Made by a program: the position numbers and the translations under genes | Notes under the pieces: generated by a model | Database searches by the model: none | Seen by the model: the letters and a program-made list of their open reading frames with translations, nothing else | What the model was told of the DNA's origin: nothing | Assembly (NCBI GenBank): GCA_037139575.1 | Contig: JBAXGD010000001.1 | Location: forward strand, 24,665 to 88,664 | Direction of reading: 5' to 3' | From: CAIYEO01 sp037139575 | GTDB lineage: Bacteria; Patescibacteriota; Saccharimonadia; Saccharimonadales; UBA4665 | DNA: 64,000 nt | In this document: piece after piece, positions 61,063 through 64,000 of the stretch | Layout of the letters: every line of letters begins with the position of its first letter | Numbering within the stretch: position 1 is the stretch's first letter

Positions 61063-62433
61063 TTATTTTTTTGGTATTTTTTCCTTACCATAAGTTGGAC
61101 TGTGCCCGTGTTTGTGGGCAACGTGCTTTTCAATAAACCACAGTTGTAGTGGCGTTCCAGTGAAGTCATATTTGTATCTTAGATTCTTTTCCATGTATCT
61201 TCTATAGCTCCAGTGGATAAACTTAGTGCTACTTCCAAATATCTTGAAGCTCGGACATTCGTTCTCTGATTCCTGAACCATGTAATTTAATTTTGGCATT
61301 CTATTCTTGAGTCCAGCTGGCGGGTGCTTTTCTATGACATCTTGCAGCCATCGGTTGAGGTCTTTTGTGGCAATTCTTTGCTTCCTAGTTTCTTCAACCT
61401 GAGTAACTAATTCGAAAATTTTAGTCACATTTTGACCAGTGACCGAGCTAGTAAAGATTAAAGGTGCCCAAGCTATAAAATCGAAAGTATGCGAAATTTG
61501 AGCCGCCAATTCATCGCGTGTGAATGGAGTCTTTTCTTCAACTGCGTCCCATTTTGAAACAACCAGGATAAGTCCCTTGCCTGCTTCTTTTATCATACCT
61601 GCAATTTTTTGATCTACTGCCACATTTAGTTCATCCGCAGTCATAAGGAGAAGACAGATATCCGCTTGATCGATAGCATGTAAAGTTCTTAAGTAACTGA
61701 AGTATTCTATTCCCTTTTCGATTTTGCTAGCTTTTCTGATCCCGGCAGTATCAAGTATTTCAATATCTCTGTCATGGTATCTAACAACGTTTCGGTTAAT
61801 GTCTCTAGTTGTGCCTGCAACGTTAGCGACTATTGCCTGCTGTTTTTTAGATAGACTGTTGAATAAATGAGATTTACCCACATTCGGTCTTCCTATAAGG
61901 GCTACTCTAAGCAAGTTATCGGGAGCATCAGCTTTTGCTTCAGGAATGAGCTTAATAATTGAATCAAGCAAAGTGTGGATGTTTCTATTTTGAGCTGCAG
62001 AGGTTTCAATGATGTCTTTTATCCCTAGCTTTAGAAATTCAGGCATTCTGCTATTGTTTATGTCGTCTGACTTGTTTATGGCTAATATAACAGGTTTTTT
62101 GCTCCTAAGTGCCATCTTGGCAACCCTTCTGTCTTCTTCGCCTACAGCAGCTCCAGCTTCGGTCACCACAACTATTACATCAGCACCATCAACAGCTTGA
62201 GTAATTTGATCCTGGATAGTTAATTCGAAATCATCTTCGGCATCTTTCATTCCGGCAGTATCAACAATCCAAAAATCTTGATTCTTCCAGCTTGCTTTTG
62301 AGCTAATTGAGTCTCTAGTAGTTCCAGATTCTCTAGCGACTATTACTTCTCTTTTAGAAATTATGGAATTAAAAAGACTGGACTTTCCAACATTGGCTCT
62401 TCCGACAATTGCAACAATAGGCAAACTTTTCAT
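61063..62433 (-). CDS. der: Ribosome-assembly GTPase Der (EngA)
   Basis: Tandem GTPase needed for 50S assembly, 456 aa. G domain 1 has GRANVGKSSLFN, DTAG and NKSD. G domain 2 has GRPNVGKSHLFN, DTAG and SKWD. The C-terminal KH-like domain ends with a short basic tail (KIPKK). The second P-loop has His where Ser or Thr is commoner (GKSH); it follows the essential Ser, so it should be tolerated. Minus-strand cluster with the RluB-type gene upstream. Confidence 0.96.
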   Translation of the reverse strand: MKSLPIVAIVGRANVGKSSLFNSIISKREVIVARESGTTRDSISSKASWKNQDFWIVDTAGMKDAEDDFELTIQDQITQAVDGADVIVVVTEAGAAVGEEDRRVAKMALRSKKPVILAINKSDDINNSRMPEFLKLGIKDIIETSAAQNRNIHTLLDSIIKLIPEAKADAPDNLLRVALIGRPNVGKSHLFNSLSKKQQAIVANVAGTTRDINRNVVRYHDRDIEILDTAGIRKASKIEKGIEYFSYLRTLHAIDQADICLLLMTADELNVAVDQKIAGMIKEAGKGLILVVSKWDAVEEKTPFTRDELAAQISHTFDFIAWAPLIFTSSVTGQNVTKIFELVTQVEETRKQRIATKDLNRWLQDVIEKHPPAGLKNRMPKLNYMVQESENECPSFKIFGSSTKFIHWSYRRYMEKNLRYKYDFTGTPLQLWFIEKHVAHKHGHSPTYGKEKIPKK

Positions 62434-62453
62434 TAATATATTATGTCAGATTT

Positions 62454-63101
62454 TTAAACAAAAATCCAGCTTCCACTTTTCTGGTCATCTAAATGGTATT
62501 CTCCAAAATTAGTTCGGTGAAGTTTAATAACTTTGTAGCCCAATAAATCGAATGTTCTTCTTATTTGTCTGTTACGCCCTTCGCTCATTGTAACCTGCCA
62601 TTTTTGACCACCACCAAGTAGTCCAAGGCTACTAAAACCATCTTCGAGCTCTACGCCCATTTCAATTTTAGATTTATCTTCAGGAAGTAATTCTCTATCA
62701 AGCAGAACCTTATAGATTTTATCTTTATTATTGGATGGATGGCTTAGTGTTTGATTTAGATGGCCATCGTTAGTGAGCAGTAGAAGGCCAGTTGAGTTAC
62801 GATCAAGTCTTCCGATAGGTTTTAGGTTTTGAAGTTCTTCGGGTAAAAGTTCGTAGACCGTCTTGCTTCCCTGTCCATCTCTACTTACTACATACCCATA
62901 GGGCTTATTAAGTTGAATTGTTTTAGTCTCAACTGAACTACTTAGCTGTTTGCCGTCTAGGCTTATAGAATCAGACTCTTCGACGGTCTGACCTACTTTG
63001 GCTAATTCTTCGTTAACTATAACTCTGCCATCAAGTATTGCTTGATCGGCGCTACGTCTCGAAAGATCAGTGGTTTTAGCTAGAAACTGATTGAGCCTCA
63101 T
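62454..63101 (-). CDS. rluB: RluB/RsuA-type pseudouridine synthase
   Basis: rRNA-modifying enzyme of 215 aa. An S4 domain (MRLNQFLAKTTDLSRRSADQAILDGRVIVN) is followed by the catalytic core with the Asp in GRLDRNSTGLLLLTNDG and the C-terminal MSEGRNRQIRRTFDLLGYKVIKLHRTNFG. Family signatures fit RluB/RluE/RluF/RsuA; the exact position modified cannot be set from sequence, so the symbol is provisional. It starts 3 nt after the response-regulator stop. Confidence 0.9.
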   Translation of the reverse strand: MRLNQFLAKTTDLSRRSADQAILDGRVIVNEELAKVGQTVEESDSISLDGKQLSSSVETKTIQLNKPYGYVVSRDGQGSKTVYELLPEELQNLKPIGRLDRNSTGLLLLTNDGHLNQTLSHPSNNKDKIYKVLLDRELLPEDKSKIEMGVELEDGFSSLGLLGGGQKWQVTMSEGRNRQIRRTFDLLGYKVIKLHRTNFGEYHLDDQKSGSWIFV

Positions 63102-63104
63102 GTT

Positions 63105-63683
63105 CTATGAATTCTGATTATCGGATTCGTCTTTTTTAGCTTCTGACGATACCTGATCTGGAGTGATAATTTCGGGTTGAAGCTTATCTGCCTCTTCCCG
63201 GCTTTGTTCTTGGCCCATTAAGGTCTCTAGTTTGTCTGGGTTTTCTGAAGAAGCGACTGGCGCTGCTTCAACTTTTGCTGGTTCTGTGATCGTAGCCTTA
63301 GGTAAAGAATGACCATCTTGATTTAGGATATTTCTAACTGATCTAGCCATGTCTTCAAGAGTAACCTGGGATTTAACAAGGTACATGTCTGCGCCTAGTT
63401 TTTCTGCCCTAGCTTTATCTTCTGCTTGAGAAAGTGCTGTCATAACTATTACGCGCGTGTTCTGTATTCCCTGGGTAGATCTAAGAATGTCTAGCATCTC
63501 AAAGCCGCTTACTCTAGGCATCATAACATCACAAATTATAAGATCTGGCTTCTCTTTAACTGCTTGAGCTAAGCCTTCTTCACCATCTCTAGCAGTAATT
63601 AGCTGATAGCCCTCTGCACTAAGCCGTGCCTGGTAAATTTCTCTAAGGTTGTTGTCGTCTTCGACTAGCAGTACCTTTGCCAT
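63105..63683 (-). CDS. Response regulator with acidic C-terminal tail
   Basis: Receiver protein of 192 aa. The acidic residues VEDD (9-10), Asp52 in LIICDVMMP, Thr in IVMTALSQ and Lys in YLVKSQ are all present. After residue 124 comes a Pro/Ala/Glu-rich tail of about 65 residues, probably disordered, with no DNA-binding domain. The receiver half is similar to the 32828 protein, so the two are likely paralogues with different partners. Confidence 0.9.
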   Translation of the reverse strand: MAKVLLVEDDNNLREIYQARLSAEGYQLITARDGEEGLAQAVKEKPDLIICDVMMPRVSGFEMLDILRSTQGIQNTRVIVMTALSQAEDKARAEKLGADMYLVKSQVTLEDMARSVRNILNQDGHSLPKATITEPAKVEAAPVASSENPDKLETLMGQEQSREEADKLQPEIITPDQVSSEAKKDESDNQNS

Positions 63684-63794
63684 TTTTTATCTTATCCTTT
63701 CGTGACTTTTCTATCTAAAGTTATTGTAACATAAGCAGGAGTATTTTATGTATAGTACCTACTTCTTATAGACAATGAAGTAAAAGCAGGATGA

Positions 63795-63884
63795 TATAAT
63801 TCGATTATGGAAATAATAAAGTATCCAGAAAATTATGACTGGCAAAAATGCCAGCTAAAGAGTTGCTTGCGCTTGCTGAACTAA
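63795..63884 (+). other. Possible 25-codon leaderless ORF
   Basis: TATAAT at 63795-63800 lies 6 nt before ATG 63807. The frame runs 25 codons to TAA 63882-63884 and begins MEIIKYPENYDW. The start resembles the N-terminus of some metabolic enzymes but nothing follows. It could be a small peptide, a leader or a gene fragment. Support is the promoter only. Confidence 0.3.
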
Positions 63885-63929
63885 GCTAATGAAATAAAGG
63901 TTTGTATCTGTTATAATATCTATTTAATT

Positions 63930-64000
63930 GGTCCTGTCGTCTAGCGGTTTAGGATATCTGGTTCTCATCCAGAAGATCGCGGGTTCGAATCCCGCCAGGA
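63930..64000 (+). tRNA. tRNA-Glu (CTC), cut at window end
   Basis: The acceptor 5' strand GGTCCTG (63930-63936), a D arm, anticodon stem TCTGG/CCAGA with loop TTCTCAT (anticodon CTC), and T arm GCGGG-TTCGAAT-CCCGC are present, followed by CAGGA of the 3' acceptor strand. The last acceptor bases and CCA end lie outside the window. TATAAT at 63912-63917 is its likely -10 box. Confidence 0.93.

Overview
The window is a compact, AT-rich, gene-dense bacterial chromosome segment, most probably from a Candidatus Saccharibacteria (TM7) or related Patescibacteria/CPR genome. This is an inference from gene content and style: short spacers, stand-alone CheY-like receivers, a sigma-region-4/HARE-HTH fusion, a reduced dcw cluster without mur ligases, and a heliorhodopsin. 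prfB is present and TGA is used as a stop (mraY, ftsE, the kinase-like gene at 38368), so the code is the standard bacterial one, which argues against the UGA=Gly CPR lineages. I saw no mobile element, CRISPR array or rRNA. One tRNA-Glu is cut by the right edge.

Layout. 1-9.3 kb: 3' part of ileS, rplU, parA-parB, lepB, two unknown membrane proteins, an HtrA protease, then prfA-prmC and rpmE on the minus strand. 9.5-17.9 kb: translation and envelope genes (rpsB-tsf-frr-uppS-rseP-CPBP protease-proS-greA-lysS-msrA). 17.97-20.2 kb: heliorhodopsin, HAD phosphatase and a four-cysteine PD-(D/E)XK nuclease. 20.2-26.9 kb: serS-hpf-secA-M16 peptidase-prfB. 27-31.1 kb: ftsE-ftsX, a secreted coiled-coil CHAP hydrolase and ctpA, which reads as a wall-remodelling unit. 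31.2-42.1 kb: pyrG, a response regulator, rpmA and a Trm11-like methyltransferase (minus), xseA-xseB, a membrane-anchored methyltransferase, a degenerate histidine kinase/receiver pair, recO, glyS and gmk. 42.1-46.8 kb: membrane protein, UbiA prenyltransferase, polyprenol-kinase-like protein, GH1 beta-glucosidase and an anchored protein. 46.85-55.2 kb: dcw cluster mraZ-rsmH-ftsL-ftsI-mraY-ftsW-murG-ftsQ behind a control region with DnaA boxes and MraZ repeats. 55.2-55.8 kb: non-coding convergent region bounded by a 16-bp direct repeat. 55.8-63.7 kb: minus-strand genes (sigma4-HARE protein, topA, a 57-aa membrane protein, pth, der, RluB-type synthase, response regulator) interrupted by an unidentified structured RNA on the plus strand at about 59.7-60.03 kb.

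Two expression modes coexist. Many genes have a TATAAT/TACAAT box ending only 6-12 nt before the start codon with no Shine-Dalgarno sequence, which implies leaderless mRNAs. Others (tsf, frr, greA, parB, ctpA, htrA, rpsB) have clear purine-rich Shine-Dalgarno sequences.

The observations most worth following up are the heliorhodopsin operon, the structured RNA with a predicted kissing loop, the kinase/receiver pair in which both phospho-acceptor residues are Glu, and the DnaA/MraZ control region of the dcw cluster.
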